Source of the DNA: Bryoerythrophyllum caledonicum
Taxonomy: Eukaryota > Streptophyta > Bryopsida > Pottiales > Pottiaceae
Reading direction: 5' to 3'
NCBI GenBank assembly: GCA_963971425.1
Contig: OZ020516.1
Location: 36,878,199-36,942,198 of the forward strand
Length of the DNA: 64,000 nucleotides
Shown here: one piece after another, positions 1 to 11,469 of the stretch
Layout: each line of letters starts with the position of its first letter
Position numbering within the stretch: the stretch's first letter is position 1
Translations under genes and position numbers: made by a program
Notes under the pieces: generated by a model
Seen by the model: only the letters and a program-made list of their open reading frames with translations
What the model was told of the DNA's origin: nothing
Databases searched by the model: none

Positions 1-2330
1 GTACGGATTCGACGAATGTCACCTACTACGATAGACATCATCAATTGCAAGTGGTAAAGAAGGGCATCACCACCACTGGAAGCTTCAAATATTGCCTCCT
101 CTACCAAACTTCTAATCATACGTAGAGTACCTTCGGAATTCCGGCACAATATCATCCTCGAATGACATTGGAATAGTCTTCGCTTTGATACCACCAATGT
201 TCTTATTTGGTATAACATCTTCCAACACATCAGGAATGTCAAATCCCGGTACAATGTCATCCCTTGATATATTATAGTCTCCCGGTACATCATTGTCGTC
301 CACTACGTCTTCGTCATCGTTGTATTCACTATCATAATTTAAAAGGATCACTCGGAACGTTGTGACTGAATATAACTTTGAGTACCCCTCAAATCAAACC
401 ATAATAATAAGTTCTTAGAAATTCAAACATAGCTTTCCATTACAAATCACTAGTGACTTTGAGAACGGCGAGTTGATGCTTACATATATTCCCCCGTATA
501 TTCCATTTACATGAACAACAAGCATACAAAGTGAATGGTTTGCAAATGTCATACCAACGGTGTTCGATCGACTGCAATTTTACTTTTCATAGTAAATCCC
601 CTTCCTTCAACGGTAAAATATCTTCAAGAGGAATTATCTTTATTCATGCAATTCCTCTCTGCACAATCCCTTTAAAAGATTTGTTTAGAATATAATCGTT
701 TATCTTTTGCCTTTACATACACATGTAGTGATTAACAACGGGGTTTGTCAACCGCCTACTAGGAAATCCAATCTTTTCCCCCACCTATGTCAATTATTGT
801 CCAACAACCACTGTTTAAGAGTTCCATAGTAACCTTCAATACTTGATTGAGTATCTTGATTGGAATGATGATGGCGACGATGGCCAATAACGTATAATCC
901 TGGAACAATATAAATACAACACATTGACCAAATATATTCACATCATAGTCATTGTTGGCTTTTGAAATCTAAGTGAAGCATTGGATTACAAAAAATGCAA
1001 AACTAGAAAGGATCAAGGAGAATACATATACCTTGATGCTTGTAGTGTGTGCCGAAGTAGTTTTGAAATTTATCCATATAGAGGTATTGGAAAAGAGTTT
1101 CACCAATCTTCTTTGCACGTTCCGAGAAATCCAATTTATCTTCTTTGTACTCAATCATTAAGTATAAAAAATGGTGGAAAACTTTGTACACAAGATTTCG
1201 TAAGTTTCCTACATTTGGAACCTTGAGGAGAATATGGTTCTTTTAGTTCTTGATAATGTGGAACGTACACAAGTAGACGGAAACATTGTCCTCCGGCCAA
1301 GCACGCTTAACAGCTTTTCGGATCTCCGCAACATTGTTAATTATGAAACATGAAGGTAAGAATTGTGACATATCTTTTTTGATATGGTGCCGTAAAGATT
1401 CTAACCACATCATAAAATCCTCTCCCGAGGATCAACTTGAAAACACTCAAGCAACAAAAATTCCGTTATTTCAGTCATCAAACACAAGTAGAGACCAAGG
1501 AAGATAGTTAGAGAAGTTTGTATCGTGAGTTGTGTCCATAGAGATTGCTCTCCCATGCCCAAAATTCATCATCATTTTCCTCTGCCAATCCGTTTGGATA
1601 CCCAAGATGAAAGGTAAACTCGTTACAACGTCTTGTTCGTGCCACATAAACACGTTCTCGGGACATGCCTGAGTCCATATCTTTACACTAGCAAAGTCCG
1701 ACGGATCTCTATGTCATATTCTCATTTTCTGCTGTCCGTCCAAGTAGGCAATGTCTTTGAGCTTGATGAAATCATCTCGGCTATAAGATAGACTTGATTC
1801 CTTTTAGTCATTTCAATTTTACTAATTTTTTCAAATATTTGAAGAGATGTGAATCGTGCGCTTAATTTCCGTTTTATCCACACCTTCATTTCGGCACTCA
1901 TCCTAGGTTGACAAACAATTTATCTACCAATAGACTCTAGATCAATAGGACCATGAGCTGGAATTCCATCCTCTTGTATGTGATCCACGTGATAATATTC
2001 AACTTCAACAACATCTGGATATAATTGCAATTGCATCCTCCTTTATGGGACTTAGAAAAACGTGGATCATCTTTATAATCTTTTGAGCCATATGCACATT
2101 CATACCACACATGCTCAATAAATGACAAAATATAGAGTCTCTTTTTTGTTCTCCTTTCTTTTGCTCTTTCACATTCCAACCAACTGATGAACCATCCTCA
2201 CAAGTCTGACCTTGAATGAAATCTTGAACCCTGTTATAAGGAATGTATGCATGCACAATAACACTTGCATTATTCCATCCTCTCCTACTTCCATGGTTCC
2301 ATGTGATATCAAGGAATAAAAAAGGTCCCG
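1..2330 (-). pseudogene. Decayed MULE-like (SWIM-type) transposase, family 1
   Basis: Reading right to left, conceptual translation with several stops and frameshifts gives recognisable blocks of a Mutator-like transposase. At about 2310-2190 is a segment ending in a V-Q-D-F-I-Q-G motif. At 2130-1990 is a block with Y-E-C-A-Y-G and a C-N-C zinc-like pair. At 1650-1475 is the first catalytic region, S-M-D-T-T followed by L-L-V-F-D-D. At 1360-1260 is F-I-I-N-N followed by the L-C-T-F-H motif (the CxxH of MULE transposases). At about 850-790 is a S-I-E-G-Y-Y block that would hold the catalytic Glu. The second catalytic Asp position reads Asn, so this copy is dead. An acidic tail is open at 351-112. 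The element continues beyond the window start, so its ends are not seen. It is a different family from the transposase at 24914. Confidence 0.62.
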
Positions 2331-2784
2331 AAGAACGATTTTGAAAATTGAGACTATCCCGTGACTTTAATATGTTGCATTATATACAAAAAAAATAAAA
2401 TGGAAGAATCTCAATTAAATGTAATATTCAAAATTGTAGTAAGGAAATGAACTCAAAAAGGTCAATACAAATATTGTTTAGTTTAAATGCAATGGAAATG
2501 AATTCAAATTATAGTTGAACTCAATATAAGAATAAGCAATTGTGGGAGTGAGGTAGGAGATATATGGAGAAAAATACATGTACTGGGAGAAAGAGGTGCA
2601 AATAATGTCCTAGGAACCCTTTACATTCCAAGCTTAATATTTGTCGAGCGAAAAGAATTTTGAAAAACTTCCTTGGCTGAAGGTTGTTGTACATATGCAA
2701 TATCCATCACCAAGAGAAAAACACAATAAAAATGTCCCTAGAGTGTTCTACTTGACAAACGCAATACCCGTCACGGTTATAGTT

Positions 2785-3290
2785 TTGACCATAGGGTCTT
2801 AACTAAGACTTATTAAATAACATACTCATAAAATTTTATAAATTTTGACCACATGGATTGAAAGATTGTAGTATCTGAAGTAAAAAAAAAGGTTCATTTT
2901 CTTCCCTACGTTAAGTGAATAAGTAGACGTTGACTTCACTTGGTGTCAAATATTTGCACTATACAAGGTCTAAATTCAAAACACATCTTGTATAGCATAA
3001 AATTAGTTATTTTTACACCTATTTTTAGAGGAAGATATGGGATTCAGCATATTTGAAATAATATTGTGTGTTGGGCTCAATGTTGGTTTCTGCTTGTTGC
3101 CTGTAGGCTTTGTTGTGTTTCCAATTACTTTTCAATTTATCCCGGATTAGGTCTTTTCAACATATTTGAAACATTTGTGCAAGGAGGAGAGGTTCCAAAT
3201 TTTCCAATTCACATTTATTTATCTATGTACATAATATATTTTTAGAATGATAATCCAAAGGGCCAATAAGAAGGTGTACATAGACACGGA
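2785..3290 (-). repeat. Decayed copy of the TTAA-flanked MITE family
   Basis: The stretch matches, in reverse orientation and with many changes, the interior of the element at 45761-46434. Shared landmarks are the GACTTCACTTGGTGTC-like and GATTGAAAGAT-like words and the GAATGATAATCCAAA-like segment. Ends are not recognisable. Confidence 0.45.
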
Positions 3291-3708
3291 CACGCCTAGG
3301 AGTCTAGACTCTTACCACTATAATTGAATTCCACTGCAAGCACACAATACTTACACCTCAATTTGTGAATTGGTATAGTAAAGCACTCTTTGATATATGA
3401 TGGACAAGAGATACATGCTATGAATCAATATTTGCATAGAGTTATCACAACATACAAGGATAACCTTCATATTGTCCCATAAACCAAAACCTATAGAAGT
3501 ATTAGTGGCCAATTCAAAAGACATAACATATTGGAAAGCAAAAACATAGCTAACTAGTAGTATTTTTTGGTTTGCTTCCTCGACTGTTGTTTGTGATTGG
3601 AGTTGATTGTTGGCTAGGATGTATTTGGTTCTGCTGGAATGTTTAAAACTATGGTTGTTCAAGAGCGAAGGAAGCTTCAATATAGCAGGAGTGCATAAGT
3701 TCATTACC

Positions 3709-3785
3709 TTGGTGGTTGTCCAGACTATTGTCTTGGTGGTTGTCCATAATAGTGCCTTGGTGTTTGTCCAAACTAATGCCTTGCG
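3709..3785. repeat. Short tandem repeat, unit about 30 bp
   Basis: Three imperfect copies of a unit containing CCTTGGTGGTTGTCC followed by about 15 variable bases. There is no coding sign. Confidence 0.55.
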
Positions 3786-4961
3786 CCACCGGCATTTTCA
3801 AATTCCCCTCAGTGGCCCGCATGCATGCACCTTTCCTCTCACTCGACAGACCAATTACTGAATGATATAAAAATCTATGACAAGATTATCTTAGTCCTTA
3901 TACACAACTACATGTGGAGGCCATAGTATAAAAACCTTAAGAGAGCCAGTAACTTATAAGTAGTGCTGCAAGTTATTGTTTTCATGCCTAAGGATGAACA
4001 ATAGGTTTGGAAATTGGGCCTACTTGAGATAAGGATTTTATTGTAGGTTGGTAATTAGATTTGCCCAAAATAGTATTCTATTTCGAGCGGATGGGATTTA
4101 TCCAATGGCAGATAAAGTCAAGGCATAGAGCACAATGTTCAAGCCACATACCATAGCGCATTTCTTTTTTGATGCTTGCAATTTAGACAATTGTCCATAT
4201 CTTTGTCCACCAAGTTGTTTTCTCTTGTCCATGTCCGCCTGATTGTTTGCCCGTGTCCGCATCCACCTGGCCATTTGCCTACTTGTACTAAGGACCTATG
4301 TCCGTATTCCCTAGTAGCCTATTTCCGCCAAGTACATCGCCATTGCCATTAAAATAACATTCCATACACATTTTCTTTACAAAGACTGGTTTGGCTCACA
4401 AGCCAGTCCACATTCGCTTAGCTTTGATCGGAATACTATTAAATTGCCAATTATAACCGCCTATATTCCACTCAACAAGTAGGATAATCAAATCCATAAT
4501 CTACACTGATAGAATTGGGTTATATCCAGCCAACTTTCATCCCATTATCACCCATTTAGCTCCAAATGGAGGTTTGTTATTAGTCAAGACCGATACTTTT
4601 GGTTGGCTCTAAAGGGGGGTACCTATTGGTGGCCACCGACTAAACATGAAAATACACTTGGAAAATCTGTAACTAAATCATATTTTAACGGACATCACTT
4701 GGGTTGAATAGTAAATCTATCTACCCATCAGTAAAAAAAAATGAATGTGTTATTATTTGTTCTCTCCATACATCCACATTGCTTAACCCTTAAACGTCAA
4801 AAGGTGCCATGTATGGTGTTGTATTTGAACATGATAAGGTTAAGATATTGAAACAACCTCCACATAAAAAATGTTAGTTGAAGATTCTTCAATCCAAAGA
4901 TGTAAGTCTTGCTAAACTTTGATACATTTTAAGTACTCTGTACATAAAAAACATGCCTGTA

Positions 4962-6673
4962 CAGTACCTTGCAAATGAGTTACGTTTATTGTATCCACAG
5001 GGCAGTAAACAGACATGGAGTTGTAATTTCAAATTGGCATTACAGATTCAATTTTAGGCCAAATCATGTATGGAAAATTGCATTGGAAAGGTAATGAAGT
5101 GGACTTTGCTGCAAGAAGAAAATTTTACAACAAACTTTCAAAATCATACAACAATAAAGTATCTTAGAATATACTACCTACCATCTTATGCTACTACCTT
5201 CAGCATCAATTACAACCTTCATACGTTTAGGCATGCTAGCAATGAGGATCTCAATTATTTCCTGAGAGATGCCTTCCCAAGCCCGTTCAATGGATTCAAT
5301 CATTTCTTCTTGGTTTTTTGGTATCGGCCCATTTTGTACGCAGTCCTTTACAATCATCCATAGGTTTTCTGTAGGGTTCAAGTCCGGCGAGTTTGCCGGC
5401 CACTTCAGCTTCTTAATGTGATGCCCCACTCTCCAACTTTCAGCGTATTTACTACGATGCACTGGGGCGCCATCTTCCATGAGGATAAGATTCTCACGCT
5501 CATCATGCATGAAATAAAAGCCACTTAAGCGACCTTCATATACAATATTCACAAAATCTTCACTTGTGCGTTTGTGAAGTGGCATAACGATAATAGGGCA
5601 CTTATCAAAGCCACTAAAGGCACCCCAAATCATGACGAAAGTGCGGCCCGACTTGAATGTGGGGGCTATGCAATCCATTGAGTAGCGTTCATACGCTGGA
5701 CGCCAAACCTTGACTTGTCGGGACCTCTTTCCAATTTCAAAAGAAGACTCGTCTGTCCACATAATGTTGCGCCAATCTGATAGAGTCCATCTCTTGTGTG
5801 TCTTTGCAAATGCTAGCCTATTTGCTTTGTGTTTCTCACTCAAATATGGCTTCCTCACTGCAATTCGATTGCCAAAACCCAATTTGTTGATATACGTTGA
5901 CAATGTGCGCTAGCAGACCTTGACCCTCATCTGCTCAATGATATCTCTACGAGATAGGTGACGATTTTGGGTGAGAATGCGCGCAAGGTCCCTCTTATCA
6001 CGAATTGAAAGCTTTTGAGCCCTTCCACAGGGCTTATGCGCTACCACTCTACCATGCTCACAGTAGTTCTTCCAGATAGTGAAGACAGAATATTGACTCA
6101 TTTCCAGTTCCTTCGCAATATTATAAGTTGACATTCCAGCACTCCGCATTCCCACGATGACCCTTCTTTCTTCCTCACTCAAAGTCCTTGTCTTCATCTC
6201 TCTCAAATGGAACCAATACATAACAAGCATGCAAAGACAACAACATGCACAACTTTGCACAGACCATATACCCAACAATTTCGACCTCCACCAACACTGA
6301 GTTTTGCTACAAACACTCTAGCACTCAAATCCACTACGATTCTTAGAACCCAAGGATCCATTGTGTAGCTGCAAGTCAGAAAAAATCTTTGTTGTGATGG
6401 CGTGTTCGCAGTTAATATTGTTGCAAGCATTCCAGCTGTAGTGACAGCAAGTTCAAGCTGTCTCTTAAAAATCCCAAAATTTGTAGCTGTTGACATTTTA
6501 GTACGTCCTAAATTTAGCAGCTGGTGAGTCACAACTATGATTTTCATGTATCCACTAAGTTACGTAGCCAGGTGTTTGAAATTCTTGCCAAGATCTAATT
6601 CGGAAGTGACACCACTATAGAAGACGTGTTCTGACAGTTCAAGAAATAAATGTAACTCATTTGCAAGGTACTG
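4962..6673 (-). mobile_element. Tc1-type DNA transposon with TA target duplication
   Basis: The ends are inverted repeats of about 29 bp beginning CAGTACCTTGCAAATGAG, one mismatch apart, each flanked by TA (4960-4961 and 6674-6675), as expected for Tc1/mariner insertion. The 1.7-kb interior carries one transposase frame on the minus strand. Length, ends and coding content are all typical of a full-length autonomous Tc1 element. It would be complete apart from a single in-frame stop in the transposase. Confidence 0.88.
5178..6197 (-). pseudogene. Tc1-type DD34E transposase, interrupted by one stop codon
   Basis: A 340-codon frame starting at the Met of M-K-T-R-T-L-S-E-E-E. The N-terminal third is a paired helix-turn-helix DNA-binding region (G-M-S-T-Y-N-I-A-K-E-L then R-R-D-I-I-E-Q-M). 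The catalytic part has M-W-T-D-E-S-S-F, M-E-D-G-A-P-V-H and P-D-L-N-P-T-E-N-L-W, with 34 residues between the second Asp and the Glu, hence DD34E. A single TAG at 5912-5910, between the DNA-binding and catalytic regions, interrupts the frame; the same frame continues at once afterwards. Upstream in-frame Met codons exist to 6278, but the chosen start fits the family length. The one defect suggests a recently lost or possibly readthrough-dependent protein. Confidence 0.85.
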
Positions 6674-6675
6674 TA

Positions 6676-8665
6676 CATGATTAAAGCATCCGCTCTACTC
6701 CTCCCAATACGGAACCCACCGAGTGAAGTGGTGCAAGATGACATGCGGGGACAACCAACAAAATGAAGCTCGTGTCCACAGCGCAGAGCCACCAAACTTC
6801 CCTGCAAAATCACCATGGGACCTAATATGTGGCTTACACACAACCCGTTGGCCTCCTCACCTTCTCCGACCACCTACAAGAATTGGTCAACGTGCTTGGC
6901 GTGCTTGCTCCCTCACGCCATACTAGAGTGAAAACGCCAATTTTTGGCATCACGACATTTTTTGAAGTGAAGAAGACTAGTGAGGTGGGAACACTCACAC
7001 CACTTTTCCTCTGCTTTGGCCGTCAGCGTGGTGCTTGGAGTATGCGGTGCAGATGCTCTTACTCATCGCTAGCAAGCATGTAAGGCAAGCTACCCGATAA
7101 CCAACCAAATCCCATAACCAATGCCTATAAAATTGAGATACAACCAACCCACTTCCATCCCATTACCACCCATTCAGCTCCAAATGGAGATTTGCTATTA
7201 GTCAAGACCCCTCGCTTTTGGTTGTCGCTTACAAGGGGTGCCTATCGGTAGCCCCCCACTAAACATTGCAACACACTTTGAAATTCATAACTAATCCAAT
7301 TTTCATTGGAAAAATATGAAATCACTTGAATTGAAATTGTAAATCTATTGGCCATCATTCAAAAATAGTTTTTTGTTTTTGTTTTTTTGGCTCTCTCGAT
7401 GTATGCACTATGCATAACTTGTCGATCACAGGGGAGTTTACCTTTGTAACGTACCATTATTCATCACAGAATACCATTATTCCTCAACTGTCGGTAAAGC
7501 AGTCAGCTTCGATGCAGCATCTCTACCATTTCTTAGGTGATTTCGTTCCGAATGCTGCTCCTAAGGCCAAGCGTAGGATCCCGATGCATGCTCTTCAACC
7601 CACTTCAAACACGCACCGCTGTCGGACCAGCGACTGAACGATGGAGAAATCTGCAAGAATACTAGATGAAGCAGAGCATCATCAAGGTCATCGGTACATT
7701 TCGCCGGTCCGAAGTGGGCCTCATTTCCCACGTCAAAGCGCTTGTTTTCTCAATAATGCCGTGCCTGGATCTCGGGCAGGCGGGGTGAGTTCCTGGAACC
7801 AACTGACGATTAAGGGTTAACTTGACGCCTACCATCTTACCTGGTTACCTTACATGCCACCTTACCTGGTTCATGTGTTTGACTAGCCGTGGCTGCCTAC
7901 AGCAAGAGAACAAGTGACTCTTGTGTGTGCTGTTGCACACTGATTGAACCATGATGTTCAACATGAACTCTAGACAGTTTCTCAGGCAAGTCCTGTCACA
8001 GAAGTGCCACTTCTCACCAACTTTGACGAGGCACGATGTCAGTGTCTGAGTGACGTACAGTTGTTTATCAGTGAACAATTTTTCATGGTAAGGCTGTTAT
8101 TCACTGCTTTCATGTCTGGTGGACCAGAGTAGAAGGGCATATGTAAGTTCAGAAGTGACTCAGCAGAGGTATTGGAATTGCTGTGGAGAGTGCTTTTAAA
8201 GTTGCTAGATGACAAAAATTTGGATCTAGATTGGTGAGTGAGTTGCTTGATGCCATTACAATGGGTGGGGAGCTCCAGAAATTAACTATGAACACCCCTC
8301 ATAATTGAAATAATTTATAATTGCCTTAGTTCGCATCCAATCTCAACAAATTACAAGGCCATGATAGTGATTCTTGACTGTGCGGAAAAGACCAGTTCTT
8401 GCAGACACACACACGTTTCTCATGGTACCCCACCCAACATGTCAATTATGTGTGACGGATTGTTGAATGCAACTTTTGAAGTGCAACAGCTTGGTATTCT
8501 GTAGTTTTAGGAGACTTGGTGGGAGTGGATATGTTCAGGTCCCATTTCTTGTCTCCTGCAAAGCATCTTCTTCATATATTCTTTATGCTCCAAATTTGGA
8601 CAAATTCCTAGAAATTCATCAGTCAAGAATAGAGGATGAATAAGGGGGTGAGGATTTGGCGCACT
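6676..8665. other. Intergenic, no gene seen
   Basis: Only short open frames without recognisable domains. About 7150-7345 is the second copy of the dispersed repeat also present near 4540-4720. Confidence 0.45.
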
Positions 8666-8668
8666 TAA

Positions 8669-9008
8669 GAGCATCTCCACTGGGCCACGGGGCCCCGATA
8701 GTTTTTCCCAGTTAGCGAGAAATTTTTAGAAACAGTAGAGATTTGCCTAAATACCCCGGTTGAGCGTTGCACCAAGCCTCAGGCTTGGAAGGGTGGGAGA
8801 GGGTAGGGACAAAACCGGCCCCTATTTTTATGTTGGAGGGGGGCCCTACTTGATCCAAGGGGGGCTTTCGAGGGTAATTTGGGACCGCAGGCTCCAATTT
8901 TGTAAGAAAAAAACCAAAAAAAGCCTCTAGAACCCTAAATCAGGCAGGGCCAGAAAATGGACCCACCCGAGGCTGAGGTTTGGTGCGACGCTCGACCAGG
9001 GTCAATAA
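8669..9008 (+). repeat. Partial Harbinger-type MITE left end
   Basis: GAGCATCTCCACTGG directly follows TAA at 8666-8668, the same arrangement as the complete element next to it. No matching right end of its own is visible, so it is a truncated or nested copy. The interior is GC-rich. Confidence 0.5.
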
Positions 9009-9591
9009 GAGCATCTCCACCCCTTGCGGAGAAACGCCCACGGCAAAGGGTGGAGATACTGTGAGTGGTTGCAAATGGGAGGGGGTTTGCCATCTCCCCC
9101 CGCACCCGTCCCTGTCCGGCCTGACAGGCAGGCCTAGACAAATTTATTTTTATTTTATTTTATTTTATTTTTAAAAAAAATATTAAAATATTGAAATATA
9201 AAAAATAAGTGCAGTGAAGTGCACTTGGAACTGTCAATATACAAAAAATTAAAATTTAATTTTAAAAAAAATAAAATAAAATAAAATAAAAAATAAAAAT
9301 AAGTGCACTATGAATTGCACGTTAGTGCAGTTCGACGTAGGGGAGAATAAAGACGGCGATTGGCCACAGCCACTCACGGCATGCCACGTGGCATGCTGTG
9401 AGTGGTTGACGTGGATGCGGTATGAAGACGGGGCCCCGGGGAACTGCCGAAGTTCCCCGTCGACGGGGCCCTGTCACGGGGAAATCCCGCCCCGTGACGC
9501 CGTTTTGGCGCATGTGGTGGGACGGCCGTGCCACCCCGCCACATCATCTCCACCCCATTTGCCGGGTTGCTGTGGCGGGGTGGAGATGCTC
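9009..9591. mobile_element. PIF/Harbinger-type MITE with TAA target duplication
   Basis: The ends are inverted GAGCATCTCCACCCC repeats, flanked on both sides by TAA (9006-9008 and 9592-9594), the 3-bp duplication typical of PIF/Harbinger insertions. The element is 583 bp and has two GC-rich arms around an AT-rich core (about 9138-9305). In the core a TTTTATTTTATTTTA run is answered by its inverse, so the core itself can fold. There is no coding sequence. Confidence 0.8.
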
Positions 9592-9594
9592 TAA

Positions 9595-10262
9595 AGAGAT
9601 CCGCAGAGTAGGCGTCACCTCGGTAACCCAGGCCGCCCTTCTCCCGGTTCTCATCCGACAAGATGGGAGAATCTCCAAGTATGCAATCGCCTCAGCATAA
9701 TTCGCCATCTTGCCTAGCCACTCCCCGACTGCCACATAGCAGCACGGAAATGGTTGCAGTAGTCTCAATCATATTTTTGCTCTTTTCAACTGCACTTAAC
9801 TAGAGTTTATTTCTCCGATTACCTTATAACTGCTTCCGGTGAACTACAATCTTCTTCTTTCTTCTTCCTCTGGTTTTTCAAGGTGCGGCTTCCCACCATT
9901 CTTTTGCTATTGCATATCATCTCTTCCTCCTCCATTTTTTGAAGGTTTATTCTTTCCATGTTGTGCATTTCTTCCTACTTGTGTTTTACGTAGCCGCATA
10001 TCGTTTCTTCTTGCTTTTGTCTTTAGGCAAACGCTGTGTTTTTAAAATTTTAAAAATCCTCTCTTGTATCACAGCATACGCTTCATGAAGGTTTTCATGT
10101 GTGATCTTCATGTTTCTTCTACAAGCATAATACTATCTTGTGAACATCAGTTTTAACCGTATATATTGGCACATATTATATTGTATATTGTACAAGTTCT
10201 AGGGGGAAGAGTGTATTTTAATACGGTAACCTTTTTCTTATTAAATTTCACTAATTAGTCCT
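9595..10262. other. Intergenic, no gene seen
   Basis: Pyrimidine-rich stretches (CTTCTTC runs near 9850-10020) give an open frame of low complexity. I see no domain, splice pattern or repeat end. Confidence 0.4.
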
Positions 10263-10266
10263 TTAA

Positions 10267-11073
10267 CCCCTAAAGGACCAATGTCCCCTCGGGGGACATT
10301 TTGAGTTTGGGTAAGGTACCACGTTCTCAATTCTAGGCATTATTTTCTGAGATTTTTTACTGAATGGACAACTTTTGATTAGCTTTGCGTAGACACAAAT
10401 TTCGTAGAATCCCGACTTACGGTTCAAAAGTTACAATTTATTTTCACTTACATATACAAATAGTGCAACAGTTTAGTGTGACATATCACAAATACTGTCA
10501 CCAAACTTTAATAACTTCTAAATTCAATAGAAATTCGAGTATTTGTCCATTTAAATAAAGAAAATGTCTTCTTAGAAAGGAAATTGAGATATTTTCTTCG
10601 ACCGTACGGATTTGTGAATTTCAAATATTTGAGAAGGATATGATGTATGCAAAATATAAAGTGTATTGTTGATTCTCGGCACATAGTTGCATTGCAGGAT
10701 TTTTTAGGACATCTTCTACACCTCTTCTACTTCTAAAATTTGGTGCACATGTGCCTAACATGATACTTTTTAAGTTAACACAATAAATTCACGGCCCATA
10801 GTGCAAAAAGTTGCCATAGAAGGTGGTCGAAGTTTGTTGAAGGTGTATAGTATGACCTGAAAAAGAGATTACGTCTCACTTCAAAGGCTAATATCTTTCA
10901 ATCCGTGAGGTCAAACTTACCAAAATTTTTACCACACACTCTCATACAAGTCTAGTACAAGATCTTACGGTTAAATTTTCAAAAAAACGATTTTGTATCA
11001 TTTTGTGTTGAATGTGCTGAAAATGGCAGTTTTGGTGTGTTTTTGAGGAAAAATTGCCTTGGTCCTTTAGGGG
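10267..11073 (+). mobile_element. TTAA-flanked (piggyBac-type) MITE, copy 1
   Basis: The inverted ends begin CCCCTAAAGGACCAA and are flanked by TTAA (10263-10266 and 11074-11077), the signature of piggyBac-type insertion. The 807-bp interior has no coding sequence. Just inside the left end is the palindrome GTCCCCTCGGGGGAC. It is nearly identical to the inverted 808-bp copy at 47473-48280. Confidence 0.82.
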
Positions 11074-11077
11074 TTAA

Positions 11078-11467
11078 TTTTATCTAATTTTTCAACAGAC
11101 TGTGAAGAAGCTCGAAGGATTTTGTTTCTTATACCTTGCAAATGCGGTTGCAACCAATCTCTAAATAGTATCACATGCACAGATAGTTCTTGTTGAAGAG
11201 TGTTCAGTCACTATATTTGTAATAAGGCAACATCCATTGTTGCAATTGATTCTTATGAGTGATTTAGAATTTAGTTCTTTTTTTTGTTTTATAGCTACTC
11301 TAAGATACAAATGACTTGAATATGTATATATTTTTACCTTTTTTTTTTATAGATTGCTAATATATAAAATTATTTTAGAAAGGACTCTAAAGTGTTGCGC
11401 TCATATTAACATTCATATTACTAGCCGATTACATGTTTAGCACATTCATTGGTAGTAAAGCATAAGC
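11078..11467. other. AT-rich spacer between two elements
   Basis: No gene or repeat end is seen between the MITE and the following Tc1 element. Confidence 0.4.
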
Positions 11468-11469
11468 TA

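Larger units (their letters stand above)
2331..4959. other. Intergenic, repeat-derived
   Basis: No gene is supported. It holds a decayed TTAA-type MITE copy (listed separately), a small tandem block, and at about 4540-4720 a segment repeated in direct orientation at about 7150-7345 (shared words such as AGCTCCAAATGGAG). Near 4160-4340 there is a stretch rich in TGTCC words that resembles 32955-33070. Confidence 0.5.
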
